Positions 9,532 through 20,589 of a DNA stretch of 26,050 bases are shown in pieces (position 1 is the first letter of the stretch; each line of letters begins with the position of its first letter). The DNA is from Zygnema cylindricum (taxonomy: Eukaryota > Streptophyta > Zygnematophyceae > Zygnematales > Zygnemataceae). Position numbers and translations under genes: made by a program. Location: assembly GCA_037447655.1 (NCBI GenBank), contig JBBHKE010003455.1, forward strand, positions 1 through 26,050, read 5' to 3'. The notes beneath the pieces were generated by a model, which saw only the letters and a list, made by a program, of their open reading frames with translations, was not told the origin of the DNA and ran no database searches.

Positions 9532-10041
9532 ACCATAGTTCAAAAGTAGGCGTTTTTATGGTAGGTCTTTGGTAGGCGCACAAAGCTTGGCACAACACTC
9601 GCGCGGAGTAGGCATACTGTATATGTGTGCGTTTGTGCACACTTTTGTACGAACGTACGAATATGACGTATGATCATAGTACAGCGCACGCCGCTGGATG
9701 AAATTTCAGCGAGCTGACACAGCGTAGGATGAGTTGTATTATGGGCTTTTCATGTGATCTTCTTAGACCGCTACTTTTATCAGCGACCGTCCGATCGTCC
9801 GAATCGGACGGTTTAAATAAAAAATACCTAAAAACTCACAGATTTTATTTTTTTAGTCCCAATAAATTTTAAAATTTAGACATGACGTTCAATTCTCTAT
9901 CGATCCATGTACAACTCAACCCTGTTACAATTTTTTTTCATTTTGCGACCAATACAATATGGGTCTTAAGGTCATATTATATGTTTTACATACAATAGGC
10001 ATATTGTATGGGCCTACTTTCACCTACTTTTGAACTATGGT
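9532..10041 (-). mobile_element. ACCATAG-family TIR element, complete (copy M3)
   Basis: Starts ACCATAGTTCAAAAGTAGGCG and ends CACCTACTTTTGAACTATGGT, 510 bp, inverted relative to M1 and M2. It holds the segment shared with M1 (near 9560-9740) and the segment shared with M2 (9760-10041), so it is the most complete copy. GTACGAACGTAC near 9648-9659 and GTGTGC palindromes lie inside. Flanks (CTAT and TCAT) show no clear target duplication. No protein is encoded. Confidence 0.78.
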
Positions 10042-10074
10042 TCATAGTTCATGGCTACAGTGCCCATCTTTATC

Positions 10075-10593
10075 AAGTGTTAAGAAAAAAAATTGTGTAA
10101 ACGCTAATTTGGTGTTCATAAGGCTATTTTGTGTATGTGTGTCGGGAAAAAAAAAACGCTCGTTGATTTTGGCACTGAACTCAAATTTGTGCATCGACTT
10201 TCTAGCGTCTACGTTGAGTTGTCATCCACACTATTTCAGTATTGCACTGTACTGTACCTTCACAGCATTCGCCGAGATACTTGCATGTACGGTTTGAAAA
10301 TCGTAAAAAACGTAAAATTAGACAGTAAAATTCAGCAGTATTTTCGGTTACTTTATGCTATTTTAATGTTATATGCTATATATCTTAGTAAATGTTCCCA
10401 CTCTTTTCGGAGGATAAGAGTATCGAAAATAAATTTACATCAGAATGGCATTTAACGTTGAAAAAATATGGACGAAAACAGACTTGTTATACATAACACT
10501 AATTTTTTATGAACATAATATAAAGTGTTTAACACTAATAAAACCTTTTCATGAAGCGTTAATTAAATGTGGCGTTTATTGTTAATAACACTT
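10075..10593. mobile_element. Putative MITE with AAGTGTTA ends
   Basis: AAGTGTTA at 10075-10082 and TAACACTT at 10586-10593 are inverted, and a second inward match (TAAACGC near 10098 against GCGTTTA near 10572) supports a longer imperfect TIR. Internal DNA is AT-rich with repeated GTTTAACACTAAT-like motifs on both strands. No other copy is in the window, so this is tentative. Plus-strand open frames across it show no recognisable domain. Confidence 0.35.
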
Positions 10594-12340
10594 AGGGTCG
10601 AGTTCCATGAATCGTTTTTATAATCGTACGGCCAACTCTACGGGTTAGGTTCATTGAGTCGATGTTGCATCACGAAGAGTCTGTAAACCACGAATTATAC
10701 ATTGAGTGGCACCACGTAAGCTACGATCCGATATCGAATATCCTTCAAATTTGTCAGATAGACAAATTTCGCTTAAAATCTTAACTTGCGTACCATGTAC
10801 CTGCGTACCAAGTCATAATACGAAAGAACGCTTGTTCTTTTTGCAAACACCAGTCTTCTACGCCAACTCATTTTTTAGAGTTCCTGTTATCGAACATGAC
10901 GAAATATCTTCGCCGGAAATAGTGTGACGAAAGAGCGTTGCCATAAATAGCGCGACTAAGGACCGTTGTGAGATTACTTTTTTTTTTTCAGTTGCACTTT
11001 GAAAGGTTACATACCATGTGCAAATCTTGTGATTTCTCGTTGGTTATTCATCATGACACGTAGCTTAATCGTCCAGCGTGTCGTGATTCATTTTTTCTAT
11101 AGTTGTCAAACCAACTCCTACAGCAACGTTGTCAACTACAGAGAAAAAGGAAGCGAAGCCTCGAGAATGAATATCCGACGGTCAATGTTACCTCCCAGAC
11201 CTTCGGAGAGTATTCTCAAGATTCGTTGTAATGTTGTCTAGCGTATAAAAACAAAATAAGTGGTACAATCTAGTAGGGATAGGCTCGAAATTCAGTAAAG
11301 TACCACCCAATTTCGACAAATGGAATTTGACCCTAACACCATTGTAACTTATGATTTTGGGCAAAAAAATGCTGCGATAAAATTTGTGTTTTTGACACTA
11401 ATAATGATGACGGATGTAATATTCGAAACCTATGTGAAATACACTAATAGTACGCACAGAATGAGAAAGTACAAAAACGAAACAAAACCAATCAGAGATG
11501 ATGGCTCATCAATTCAAAAATGATCGTGACGATGGTAGAGTATGGTTGCAAATGCACCAAAAGCAAACCAAAACAAATCGGAATCACCGATTCAAAAGAT
11601 ATCGACGGTTCCCGTAATGGCTCGCCAATCCGAAACTGGGACAATACCATAATAATACAAATGTCGACGTAGCGATTTAGAGCGTTCACTTAGAAAGTTA
11701 GCAAATCTTGTTGTTTTGGTATACATGCACCCAAAAACTAGAAATGTACAATGCCGTACAATATCGTACACCCACGTACAAATCAAATAAAAGAATATAT
11801 TTCTTAACAATAGGACCAATTTCATGATGCTATACGTTTTTTCCCCCCTTCACTTTTCAAACTTTTGCCTCTCACAAATTGAAACTTATGTTAAAACAAC
11901 TAAAGTACCCATGGCATGCGCCTTCTAAGTTCTAAGCGACGGGGATATCATGTCATCTCTCCTCTGTCCCTCTTTATGTCACTTTTGCCATTCTACTAGT
12001 AAAATTGCCATTGATACAGCCACTGCAGTCTAATTGAGCATGATCGAGTTCTATCAAGAGACTATATTGGCAATCTCAAGCAATTTATTTTGTTATGTGG
12101 GAGTTTCAACTATACTGTGATAAAGACAAGGTGAAAGTGTCCACCAACGATTAACCGAACCACTGAAGTTTGAAATGACAATTTCCTTTTTATATTACGT
12201 GGCGGCTTAGCTAAAGGTCAACTTTGAGGGTGTATTGTTTTATTTAACGAACTCTAACGGTTATATCAGAGAACTATCTTGAGCTAGTACGAGTTAATCT
12301 GACGTCACCGACATAGTTACCGTTAAAATGATCATCTTAC
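10594..12340. other. No recognisable gene or element
   Basis: Several 60-80 codon open frames occur on both strands (for example 10999-11241 and 11320-11523 plus, 11592-11825 minus) but none shows a motif, membrane signature or family resemblance I can support. A weak 120-bp repetition is visible (ATGGCTC..CAAT at 11500 and 11620). Several GTAC cores cluster near 11745-11780. Confidence 0.4.
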
Positions 12341-12456
12341 CGTTTTCACTGTATTTCTCCCTGTCTCCTCTCTACTGTACTATAGGGGCAGCGAATCTTG
12401 AATCTTCCGCGTACGGTACCCATGAAATCAACAAAATTGTATTCAAAGTTAAACAC

Positions 12457-12466
12457 NNNNNNNNNN
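12457..12466. other. Run of 10 N
   Basis: Unresolved bases. True length may differ from 10, so the reading frame across this point is unknown. Confidence 0.99.
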
Positions 12467-12686
12467 TTCTTAGCCCTATGGCTGTGCTGAATGAAGCAAT
12501 CAAGAATATTGAGTGCTTTCGCCGTGATGGTGGAAGCTGTTTTGGGCAAATTGGTTGCGGTATCTTTGGAAAATGATAATGGTAGACGTGTGCTAGAGTG
12601 TTTACCCTCACGATTGTGATTAACTATCCCCTTGTCAAACGTGGTAGCCCGCTTTTGAATGGTTGAATCTCGTAAAACTCGACCTG

Positions 12687-14270
12687 CTAACGTGGGAAGG
12701 TGGACAACTGTACGAGCCATCCAATTAGGTGAGTCGGAGGTTTCATTTGAGCCATAAGGGCTGCAAACTTGTCTTTGATCATAGCGGCCATTTGAGTTTG
12801 CATTTCCTCTCTCTTTTTTTCTCTCCGAGACACTTTTGGTGGAGAGTTTTTTTCTAGCTCTTTAACTGGTTGGACTACTTTGGCAGATATAGCCGCTATG
12901 CCACCATTTCGAATCTGATTTTGATATGAAAAATCAAAGTTTTTGATGTGACAACAATGCACAAAGTGGTCGGTCTATTTGTAATGTGTACAGTTTGCAG
13001 ATTTATCCAGGCACATCCGAGCTTCATGCCTAGTCTTGCCACATCGGAAACAAATCCGATTGGATGGTTGATTTGGTGGGGTCCCATGGTTAGGACCCTT
13101 GGGGGCCGATTATTTGGCCCCAAGTTACGAGGATTTGGGGAATTAAAAGGGTTAGGTTTTTTTTGAGCGGCTTTTGGTCTATTGTGGGCCTCCTATTAAC
13201 AATTTGTCATCTCGAATTCTACAGCTTATAGTGCTGCATGGTCGAACGTAAATTTGAGACCGTATGTTTGGGTAAGATGGCTTTGAATAAATTTCTTTGA
13301 CTGGAAATGAAACTATCCAACAAACTTCTAGACAGCTTCGGTATCTGATGTTAAATAGGGTAACACTTCCCGTAAGGTCTACATACGGGCTCATAAAGCG
13401 AGGCAGTTTCGCCCGGTTTTGCTCAAAATTAATTAATTCCTTAACTTTGTCAAGATTTTGCATGCGATACTCCTCTTTTAACAAATTAAACAGTATGGTG
13501 AGAGGGTCTCGTAACGGAATAGTCATCTCGGGTCGTGCCAGGACGGCGACTCGGGCTGGAATGGCATATTGGTGGGGAACATCCGCCATAGCAGGGTAAA
13601 AAACATTGGCAAGCGCATCTAAGACCTCGGAAATAGCAGCTTGATAAGGAATTTCTGCTTGACCTATTACCTCGAGCGTACCAGCAAACTGTGGAGAATA
13701 TTTAGTCATCGCAAGTATGCCATCATACTTGCGGGAATATAAGGTAAGGGCGGACCCGCGAAGGTAACGCCCGAGAAGGGAGAAAGCGACACGCATGTCA
13801 AATCTATCTTGATAACCGAATGCTAGATCTCGCATTTCAGTGTCGAATAACATTTGAAAATGTGATAAACTCATAGTATCCTTCATTTCCGAAAAGCAGA
13901 ATCGAAGTTTACCAGGAGTGCCCTCCGATGTGGAGGCCATCAAAAGAGGCGAGTTGGTCGGATTCTAAGCTTGAATCGGTGCTAACGGAGACCAAAAAGA
14001 AAGGAAATTTGAATCGGGTTCCCTTTCGTTATCAACCTCTTCCACAGATAGCGTGGAAAGAATAGATGACAAAGATGAGACTGTGGTAAAATCTGAACGA
14101 GTAGAGGACGCTATAGATTCAATTAAAGGACATAAAGTCAAAGGAACCGAATTTGATAAATTCGATTGATCAAAATTTGATGAATTGAAAGTTCCACCAC
14201 TACGTGTAGATCCGTATGAGTGGTCAAGATTATCCCAATCAGTGGGAATAAAAATGACTGAGATAACAAA
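12687..14270 (-). pseudogene. Retrotransposon Gag-like protein with CCHC knuckle
   Basis: A capsid/nucleocapsid-type protein, the structural protein that packages retroelement RNA. Minus strand: a Ser/Thr/Asp-rich N-terminal part (14270-13968) runs to a TAG at 13965-13967. The same frame then stays open for about 260 codons (13964-13179), with MASTSEGTPGKLRFCFSEM and a helical capsid-like middle (RVAFSLLGRYLRGSALTLY, LFNLLKEEYRMQNLDKVKEL). A Pro/Asn-rich linker in a shifted frame leads to a perfect zinc knuckle CFRCGKTRHEARMC at 13011-13052. A second, damaged knuckle at 12951-12992 has Cys to Tyr and an internal TAG. A Lys/Glu/Gln-rich helix (VSRREKKREEMQTQMAAMIK) follows to 12687. No protease, RT or integrase is attached, so Ty3 versus Ty1 membership is open. 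It differs from the copia Gags at 18 and 21 kb. Confidence 0.7.
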
Positions 14271-14878
14271 CTAATCCGCTAATGGATACGCCCTATACGA
14301 GGTGCAACAAATGCCAAACCGTACCATATACGTAGGCAACAATCTCAAACAGTCTCTAAGAAGGCCACAATGGCCAAATCTAATCAAGAAGTTGCTTTTA
14401 CCGAAACCTGTACCTTGCAAACGAAAGGGCAAGGTCAAAGGGCCGAATCTATAAAGGCAAAAAATTGCTAAACAAGCACCCGGAGGTGCAGATTTAAAGC
14501 TCCACAGGCAGAAAATAGTTCTATCCAAGGCCACCAACGGCCAGATCTAACAATAAAATTTCACGTCAAACTGACAACAAGAAAAAACCCAAAGCCATTC
14601 ACGACCACATGGAATGCATGGAAAGCGTGGACAATGCAAGTGCTCAATACAATTAGGTCTAGGTGGACCCAATCCAGTAACGTACCCTTAAAACGATCAA
14701 CAACTATCCTGACACGCGCCTGCACTCGCAAGGCATCATGGACTAACAAACCACTCTTAGCAACTTGGTGACTGCCAAGGGTGACCTGCGGTTGTTCGCT
14801 CCAACCGGAGTTTTGCAGAGCTCCCAAAAATGATTCAGCTCCACTATCTCCACTCCAAATTGTCGAGCAGACACCACA

Positions 14879-14890
14879 GCTCAATTACCA
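14879..14890 (-). promoter_or_regulatory. Possible primer-binding site (initiator tRNA-Met type)
   Basis: The minus strand reads TGGTAATTGAGC, matching 9 of 12 bases of the common plant site TGGTATCAGAGC. It is upstream of the Gag at 12.7-14.3 kb in the right orientation, with a 600-nt leader between. TTTATAAAT at about 14948-14956 upstream could be the LTR TATA box. Suggestive only. Confidence 0.4.
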
Positions 14891-14891
14891 A

Positions 14892-16000
14892 CTTAGTTAG
14901 TAGCCTGTTAGGGCACGCTTATCAGCACTATGCCACGCTCTGCCCATTTATAAAGCAGTGGTAATTTTATGTGATAATTCGTGCAACCTAATATATATAT
15001 GTATATCTTAAGGTTTTTTTTTAAATTTTTTATTTGTTTAAGTTTGCTAGGTGTTCTGAGTGAGCTAATCCGGTAGGAAGAAATAAGAGAAAACGATACC
15101 GATCAGTTCAGCAATCTCAGATTCAACAACTAAAAAACAAACTAGACAACAAATGAAATGAAAATAAAGCATAGCAGAAAGCTAAACATACTCACAAAGT
15201 GACAAAAACTAGAAAGAAGAACCAATTGACAAAAGGAATAAAGAAACTTAGAAAAACCGACAATTTCAAATTGCAGAAAATGGAGCAAAACTGAAAATGT
15301 CAAAATGCAGAAAATAGAATAAAAAAAGACAATTTCAAATTGCAAAAAATAGAAGAAAAAGAGACAATTTCAAGAGCACATGAATATTAAGCCAACGGAT
15401 AGCCACTAGGCTATTTGGTCAGTTTATATTCCTTCCAGGAGTTTAATAAATAAAGATCTAACCTAAATATCACAACACATAAACTCAAAATGTAGAAAAC
15501 CACGGGCAAATTTGAGATAACCAGATTTAGCCACAAACAAAAAAAATAAAGAAATCAACCCTGATCCACTATCACCAAGCAACCACACAAGCAAACCCAA
15601 AACGATCCAATTACAATCCATGGTTCACCAACAGCCTGAGATAGAAAGCTGAGCCGATATCCACTTGATATGAAGAGAGAAAAAGTGAAGGGAAACCGGT
15701 TAGGCCTCGGCGTGAGCCGAGTAGTTTAAATTGCAAGGCGGATTACAAAAAAAGGTGAGTCGCTAAACCTATTCTGACAACTTCACAAGAAAATAATAGA
15801 AGTTTAGGTTAAATCTTCCAAAAAGAGAATTCTTGTGATCTTGAAATTGTGAGCACAAAATTCACCTAAAATTCGCTAAGTACAAAGTCTACAGGTGAGA
15901 GTCTACCTTACTACGAATACATGCGTTCTATGTAGCTATTTGCTCCTAGTTTGGAATCTGGCCAATAGGCGACCAGAATCGTATGCCTTACGTTAAAGAA
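14892..16000 (-). other. T-rich leader/LTR-like DNA
   Basis: On the minus strand this is T-rich with degenerate repeats of CAATTTGAAATTGTC and TTTTCTGCA at 15230-15370. Inverted GCCTCGGC/GCCGAG at 15704-15722 forms a hairpin. It probably contains the LTR of the minus-strand Gag element, but neither LTR end nor a partner was found. No gene seen. Confidence 0.35.
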
Positions 16001-16218
16001 TCTATAACCTGCGGATAAAAACCCTTCCTACGCTACATGTGAATGCGTGCGACCTCCAAGGGTCCACGATTTAAAATGGACCTGCGTGCATTCTCCATCC
16101 GGAGCATCCATTCGTTTACATCATTGGTGGCCGTCGATTCACGTTTCAAATCCACGGTGGCGCTGACCCCACCTCGAGTTCATGTTTCGGTTCGCAGGCG
16201 TCAGTACATCGACATAAA

Positions 16219-16400
16219 TTGGTCGCGGGAATTCCGGCCGGCGAAGTAAGTTGGTTTGTGAAAAACTCCCGGACAACAAATTTAGTCGGTTTGCGAGAAC
16301 TTCCAGCCGGTAGAGTAAGTTGGTTCGCGAAAATCCTGGACGACAACTCAAGTTGGTTTGCGAGATTTCCGGCGACTGGCAAATTCGCGGGCAAAATCTA
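16219..16400 (+). repeat. Minisatellite, 32-35 bp unit, alternating two types
   Basis: Five units begin with TTGGT or TCGGT at 16219, 16251, 16286, 16320 and 16353. Units 1 and 3 share GCCGG..GTAAG endings, and units 2 and 4 share GGAC.ACAA..AG endings, so the higher-order period is about 67 bp. Unit 5 ends near 16400 in GCGGGC. Open frames on both strands here are by-products of the repeat. Confidence 0.8.
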
Positions 16401-16790
16401 AACTGCCCGCGGATTTCACGGCGTCGGACCGCAAGGTGTTCGATCCTGTCGCCACCGCAACATACCCATGTTTAAGTTAGTGTGGCGTCCTTTTTGAAGG
16501 ACCCTTTCTATGCAATTAAGTATAATTAGGTGCGGCGACGTGATGCGGCATGGCACCTTTTCGATAAACTTTAAGAAAATACAATCGTATTTGCAACAAT
16601 GTACTAGATGAACCGAAATAATAATTGCATCACACGTTTTATTTTGCATGCCATTTTTCATAAATCCGGGCTCTTAGAGCAAGGATTTTATTTACCTCAT
16701 CCCTTTTTTATCCGAGCAAAAACCAGATTCCCACTTTCTTTTAAACATCCAGCCCCATCCCTAGCCTGCAGCACATACCTAGATGCTAAC
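16401..16790. other. No feature recognised
   Basis: No motif-bearing frame and no repeat shared with the rest of the window was seen. Confidence 0.4.
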
Positions 16791-18433
16791 CCTATTACAA
16801 GCACACCTTTATAAATGGCACCACTCCCATGAGTGATGTCAAATCCACCCCCCCCCCCAAATTTTCCCAAAAACCACTAGTCCCTATTAAATTTTTCATA
16901 ACTTCTACATCTTCCGAAATCATATTTATTTCCATGATAATTACCCCATTTTTTGAACTTTCCTCACTCTCTCCCATGGAATTCTTTCCACTATCACTTT
17001 CTAATTTTATTCCCAAAATATATTTCTCCTCCCCTAAACATTTAATCAAATATTCCGATTCTCCCCTATCCTTTGAACCCCCCCTTGGATTTACTTCTCC
17101 CCTTTTGTTGAAGTCTCCCTCTCCGACCAGTTTTCTGTTTCCAAATTATCTATGAAATTATCCTCATTATTTTAATTTTTCCAATTTTCAATTATGGATC
17201 CTAGATCTGACTTTCTCATTTCTAAGTCATACACTCTACACTCCTTGACATCCTCAAGTACCTCCTCTCTCTTTACTTCCCTTATACCTCCAAAAACACA
17301 TTGTTGCTTTCATGGAGTTTTTGTGTGCTTTTCTCTCTTCTCTATTCTACCGATGTGAAAAAGCTCCAAAATATCTTCATCCTTTTTCTCCTCTTCCCCT
17401 TCTTACTTCTTATTCACATACCAACTTCCAAGTTCTTTTAAGGAGGGGCATTCCTCGATATAATGACCCGGTTCCCTCCAACAGAAGCAAACCATTTTTT
17501 TTCAAAGCTCCTCTTTTTTTTCCTCTCCCTCTCTTTCCACCGAAGTTTTGATAAGTTTTACCTTTGTCTTTCTTCCTCTCATCACGCTTCCGCTCGTCAC
17601 CACCGATCCTCTCATCACTCTTCCGCCAGTCACCACTAGCTATCTGTGCATTCACCCTGTCACTTCCCCTACAAAGCTCCAAAGTGCTTTCCTTCACAAG
17701 AATCATCCCCATGGTAATGCTCCAAGTCTATGAGGAGCAATACATTCCGTGCATACGGTAAATTATGTCTTCGTACTCATCTTGGAGTTTCATGGTTAGT
17801 GTGTTAATCTTTCTCACCTCAGATTCTACATAACGCGCACTAACAAACTCAATTTATACTGTAACAATATCATTGCAAAACTCTATCATGCTATCGCCTT
17901 TATAAACATAGGCATCTATCTCTTGTTTTACTAATTGTTGCCTGTGTATAGTTCACTCTTATAAAGCTGAGTTAGTGTTTTCCAAATTTTTGAAGACTTG
18001 GTTAGATTTAAAAGAGTGATAGGTATAGACTTAGACACATATCTAATTATTAGTAATTTTGCTATAGTATTTTTCTATTCTCAAATTTTTTAGTTGTTTT
18101 TTTAGTTTTTGGTTCAGTTATAATCCCCACAAGTGGAAGTCTAGCCGAGAGCCTAGCTCCCTTCACCATCGGTGTCCCTTTATCCTTCTCCCCTTTTCCC
18201 CCTTCCATGGTAATGATTTCCCCTTCACCTTTCGTTGCATACTCCGGTTGGTTTTCTAGAAAGCCCTAGATGATTCTCCATAGTGAGTTCCTCCAAAGCC
18301 CGGTGGCAAACACCTCACTTGTCCCGAATCAATTCCTTATAAGTGCTTTTTCGAAAAGCAATCCCTCCATCGTGAACTCCCAGTAAGTGAAGACTTTTCC
18401 TTTAAACATAGGCACCATAGATGGTGGGCCCAT
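16791..18433 (-). pseudogene. Copia Gag remnant, family F
   Basis: Copia Gag, the nucleocapsid-forming part of the polyprotein. ATG at 18433-18431 starts MGPPSMVPMFKGKVFTYWEF, homologous to the Gag start at 21017 (MGPPSRVPIFNGTSLIYWEN). After stops and frameshifts the UBN2/Gag core appears at about 18010-17770: KIWKTLTQLYKSEL, QEIDAYVYKGDSMIEFCND, INTLTMKLQDEYEDIIYRM. It aligns with the plus-strand Gag at 21420-21670. A Lys/Arg-rich stretch (17650-17500) leads to a zinc knuckle at 17448-17489, CFCWREPGHYIEEC, where the second Cys is Trp. Beyond it a Glu/Ser-rich tail decays to about 16800, ending near a G11 run (minus strand, about 16848-16858). No protease or Pol remains. Its LTR lies directly upstream. 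Plus-strand open frames over this region are antisense shadows. Confidence 0.8.
17448..17489 (-). other. Degenerate CCHC zinc knuckle (Cys2 to Trp)
   Basis: C-x2-[W]-x4-H-x4-C spacing is intact; TGG replaces the Cys codon TGY. The equivalent Cys of the knuckle at 21890-21931 is also changed (to Phe). Confidence 0.75.
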
Positions 18434-18804
18434 AACCTCTAATTCTATGGGCTCCACTGCCACACAAAATTCGCAGGTCCAAAGAAGCTAATCTAGATAA
18501 TGCTGACTCCAAGTTTATATAAAACCCAAATGATTGACCCTTTGACAACCAAAACCCCATTACAGCTTCACCCCTGTGAAATAAGACTTTGTGTGTGCTC
18601 AGTTACACCACAGAATGCAAAGTTAGATTATGAGTTTTAAATACCATTCCCCAATTAGACTTTCCCCTAGAAATGCAGCCACCCTGGCAGGCAAACACTC
18701 TAACCGACTACACCCCTGTGTAGCCTGTACTCGCGTGAGCCAGGAGTAAAAAGAATCACTGAAAATGGTCAACTGAGTTTATTGTTATGGCAACCCAAAT
18801 TTAG

Positions 18805-18813
18805 CCTTTTATA
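18805..18813 (-). promoter_or_regulatory. LTR B TATA box
   Basis: TATAAAAGG on the minus strand, about 115 bp downstream of the GTAC hairpin. The aligned site is TTACAAAAGG in LTR C and GTACAAAAGG in the inverted LTR at 25.4 kb, so only copy B keeps the canonical form. Confidence 0.65.
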
Positions 18814-18925
18814 CAAGATGCTCTCTGGGAGAGGCGACTATCTACCCAAAATATTCTAAGTCCTAAACCCCTCTCTAAACCCCCTAGTCCTGAAATACCG
18901 ACGAATCACGGGACTATACCGTACA

Positions 18926-18953
18926 AGAAAGTACAGATGCCGAAGTACTTTCT
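18926..18953. promoter_or_regulatory. GTAC hairpin, LTR copy B
   Basis: AGAAAGTAC at 18926-18934 and GTACTTTCT at 18945-18953 form a perfect 9-bp inverted repeat with a 10-nt spacer. A further GTAC is at 18921. Confidence 0.75.
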
Positions 18954-19045
18954 ACGGACATTGTATGACACGTTATAATGCAACATTTGTCACATCCGAA
19001 TTTGTTGTCTTTCGTTCCGGAGATTCCGTAAACCCGTATGATATT

Positions 19046-19055
19046 GCCACGTGTC
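19046..19055 (-). promoter_or_regulatory. G-box/ABRE-like site, LTR copy B
   Basis: GACACGTGGC on the minus strand. Counterparts are in LTR C (20499-20508), in the inverted LTR (25657-25665) and in LTR A (GCCACGTGGC, 7943-7952). In plants this sequence is bound by bZIP/bHLH factors; function here is inferred. Confidence 0.6.
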
Positions 19056-19444
19056 ATCCGGAGTGGCGATGTTCGCAAAACGCCAAATTGTCTTTTTTGC
19101 GAATCCGCCGCTAACGACGTTTGTCCGATTAGATCGCCTTTTAAATTAAACCGTTGAAATAAATGTTCGCACCATTTATTTCGTGCGGTACAATAGTTTA
19201 CGACACGTTCTATGTTCCACCGTACTTTCGTTAGTTAAATGAAATGTCCTACGCCTAGTTGTTCAAATACTTATGAAACCCCACGTACCCTAGCACAATT
19301 CCCTGACTATAGGATAAAGTTGCCGGCTATCAACTATTATGACGGACGGTAGGTACCAAGATCAAATCTTGGGCCCGTCAATCCCTTTTTGGTAAATTCA
19401 TGAGAAACTACTCGTGTCTCTCTAGAAATCCTAGGCAGTCATGG

Positions 19445-19510
19445 CTCTAACTCGTTATCCAGCCTTCAGTGACTACAACAAGTGTGAGGGCTTGGAGAAA
19501 GGAGTTAGAG
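19445..19510 (-). repeat. Constant-loop hairpin, copy B
   Basis: CTCTAACTC (19445-19453) pairs with GAGTTAGAG (19502-19510), and AGCC (19461-19464) with GGCT (19489-19492). On the minus strand the loop is CACTTGTTGTAGTCAC (19484-19469). Confidence 0.82.
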
Positions 19511-19571
19511 GCAGATTGCCTCTGCTCTTTTCTATCCTAACGCACACCTAGAAAATATTTAAATTTCAGCA

Positions 19572-19650
19572 GTCTTAAGGTCATATTATATTTTTTGTGT
19601 ACAATATGCATATTGTATGGGCCTACTTTCACCTACTTTTGAACTATGGT
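19572..19650 (-). mobile_element. ACCATAG-family TIR element fragment (copy M4)
   Basis: Ends CACCTACTTTTGAACTATGGT like M3, with the subterminal palindrome ACAATATGCATATTGT near 19601. Its other side is cut exactly where LTR B starts. Confidence 0.72.
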
Positions 19651-19907
19651 TTGAACTGTGCGCCAACTCTAAAAAGCTCCTATTGCAAACTAGCTCGATC
19701 GGTGATTGGACAAGTTGTCATTTTTGACATCAATTAGTTTGCAAATCTTGTAGACATTTGACAATTAGTCAAAGATCTACAAGATCTTTTTTCTTGTGCT
19801 AGGAACATAGATGTCCCGTGCGCATAATACGCACGAAACGAGCCCGCCAATACTACACACAATACGCATTTAAAGATGATGAAAATGTAAGAAAATGCGT
19901 ACCACAC
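19651..19907. other. Spacer between two divergent copia LTRs
   Basis: No gene. A short inverted repetition of TTGCAAA/GATCTACAAGATC type is visible near 19730-19785. It separates the minus-strand LTR B from the plus-strand LTR C, so the two LTR promoters point away from each other. Confidence 0.4.
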
Positions 19908-19980
19908 TGTAGAAATTAATGGATATTTAATTATTTTCTAGGTCTAAATTGGAATATAGAAAGAAGCCGAGGAAGTCTGC

Positions 19981-20046
19981 CTCTAACTTCTTTCTCAAAC
20001 TCCCACACTTGTTGCAGTCACTGAGAAGTTGGAGAGGAAGTTAGAG
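19981..20046 (+). repeat. Constant-loop hairpin, copy C
   Basis: CTCTAACTTC (19981-19990) pairs perfectly with GAAGTTAGAG (20037-20046). Inside, CTC/GAG and AACT (19998-20001)/AGTT (20027-20030) also pair. The loop CACTTGTTGCAGTCAC is at 20006-20021. Confidence 0.85.
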
Positions 20047-20589
20047 CCATGGCTACCTAGGCTATCCAGAGGTTTACAGGAATTAGATTATTCTATTTAC
20101 AGGTAGGAAGGTTTATTTACTAAAAGGTATATGTCGGTGACACGATTTGATCCTGACACCTGCCGACCGTCAAAGCGCCGGTAGCCAGTAGCCTTAGTTG
20201 TTAAGTCTAGAAGTTCATATACATACTATGAGGTTTGATTTGTATTAATATGTTAGGACGTCGAAAAATTCATTTAACGACCAATGTTTACGTTTACATA
20301 GAACCCGTTATGTAAAACTTACAGATTACGATATGTACAAGAAACAAGTACCGCACATTTTGTTTCTTTTACGAAACAAATACCGCACGTGTATTTATGA
20401 CGGCTCCGATTGAAATCTGCATTTAATCGGACGACCGAGAAGAAAGCCGAGATCGCGGAAGAGATTCTCGGCGGTTTATGGTCATCGCCATATTGGATGA
20501 CACGTGGCGAAATTGCGTTGGATCGCGGAATCTCCGTGGATTACGGCACCGAATCCGGATATGACATGTGTCGACTTTTATGCCATATC

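Larger units (their letters stand above)
18541..19571 (-). mobile_element. Family-F LTR, copy B (minus)
   Basis: Minus strand from 19571: TGCTGAAATTT, TATTTTCTAGGT, constant-loop hairpin (19445-19510), GATTTGATCTTGG block near 19350, G-box GACACGTGGC (19046-19055), GTAC hairpin (18926-18953), TATA box, then DNA aligned to LTR C down to about 18541. The length of about 1031 bp equals that of LTR C. The outer end coincides with the cut in MITE fragment M4 at 19572, independent support for the boundary. The leader and Gag ATG follow at 18433. The lower end was placed by alignment and is uncertain by tens of bases. Confidence 0.75.

Noticed and set aside
10594-12340. Host gene with introns
   Set aside because: No exon-like motif frame, no recognisable domain and no convincing splice-linked pair could be supported by eye.
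16043-16401. Open frames on both strands over the minisatellite
   Set aside because: Frames stay open because the repeat units lack stops; no domain is visible.
16829-17155. 108-codon plus-strand frame, Ser/Pro-rich
   Set aside because: It is antisense to the minus-strand copia Gag tail; the composition follows from the purine-rich sense strand.
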